From Peristeroidobacter agariperforans (lineage in GTDB: Bacteria; Pseudomonadota; Gammaproteobacteria; Steroidobacterales; Steroidobacteraceae): DNA of 64,000 bases. The notes under the pieces are model-generated. The model did not search any database, was not told the origin of the DNA, and saw nothing but the letters and a program-made list of their open reading frames with translations. Of this stretch, positions 63,935 through 64,000 are shown one piece after another. Position 1 is the first letter of the stretch, and every line of letters begins with the position of its first letter. Location of the stretch: assembly GCF_004138335.1 (NCBI RefSeq), contig NZ_RYFW01000006.1:242136-306135 (forward strand). The letters run 5' to 3'. The position numbers were made by a program, and so were the translations under genes.

Positions 63935-64000
63935 TCCGTGTCATCGGTCACGCAAAACTCCCCAGCTACGGTCACTTAAAATTCCTCACCCTCCTGTTCT

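Overview
The window is high-GC DNA with dense, mostly complete genes, and it reads as chromosome of a free-living, aerobic gammaproteobacterium. The secreted polysaccharide lyase and mannanase, two large TonB-dependent receptors, several S9, CocE and beta-lactamase-fold hydrolases, an NtrYX-like pair and a LytS/LytT-type pair fit a plant-debris or soil degrader of the Steroidobacter/Nevskia/Xanthomonad kind. That placement is inference from gene content. No rRNA, tRNA, CRISPR array, integrase or insertion sequence was found.

Layout. 1-4745: the start of a ketopantoate reductase gene, then a cbb3-type oxidase (ccoN, ccoO and a monoheme c-type subunit) facing a SCO-type copper chaperone and a membrane protein. 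4746-10488: a frameshifted TauD-family remnant, a LacI-like palindrome, a sugar-type TonB receptor, an MFS exporter and a VOC protein. 10515-13329: a cytochrome c-FTR1 iron permease, a histidine-kinase fragment and a TPR protein. 13584-18464: a tightly packed operon of two outer-membrane barrels, a periplasmic protein and an NtrY/NtrX-like pair. 18492-25807: plant polysaccharide genes (PL11 rhamnogalacturonan lyase, GH5 mannanase with BACON domain, FG-GAP/lectin-fold protein, PKD protein). 26042-29631: a 49-residue secreted peptide, an imine-reductase-like enzyme divergent from a LysR regulator, a LysE exporter and a zinc-ribbon methyltransferase.

29831-46788 is a urea island. Outer-membrane porin, UrtABCDE transporter and UreDABCEF urease form one rightward run, largely with ATGA start-stop overlaps. 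ureJ and ureG lie apart, on the far side of a leftward two-gene regulatory operon. That operon encodes a hybrid kinase whose N-terminal half is an NCS1 (purine-cytosine permease) transporter fold, joined through an eight-cysteine segment to kinase and receiver domains, plus a LuxR-type response regulator. A near-consensus sigma-54 promoter sits directly upstream. The natural reading is a nitrogen-controlled sensor using a transporter-like domain to detect urea or a related compound and control uptake and hydrolysis. This is the most interesting system in the window.

46863-63934: an amidohydrolase, three beta-lactamase-fold hydrolases (two are paralogs with an extra C-terminal membrane domain) with a small cysteine-rich protein between them, a LytTR regulator and LytS-type kinase beside paired repeats, a CocE-type hydrolase, a noncoding stretch with DnaA-box-like motifs, an S9 peptidase, a second TonB receptor with a G8 tract beside its start codon, and a short DedA-like fragment.
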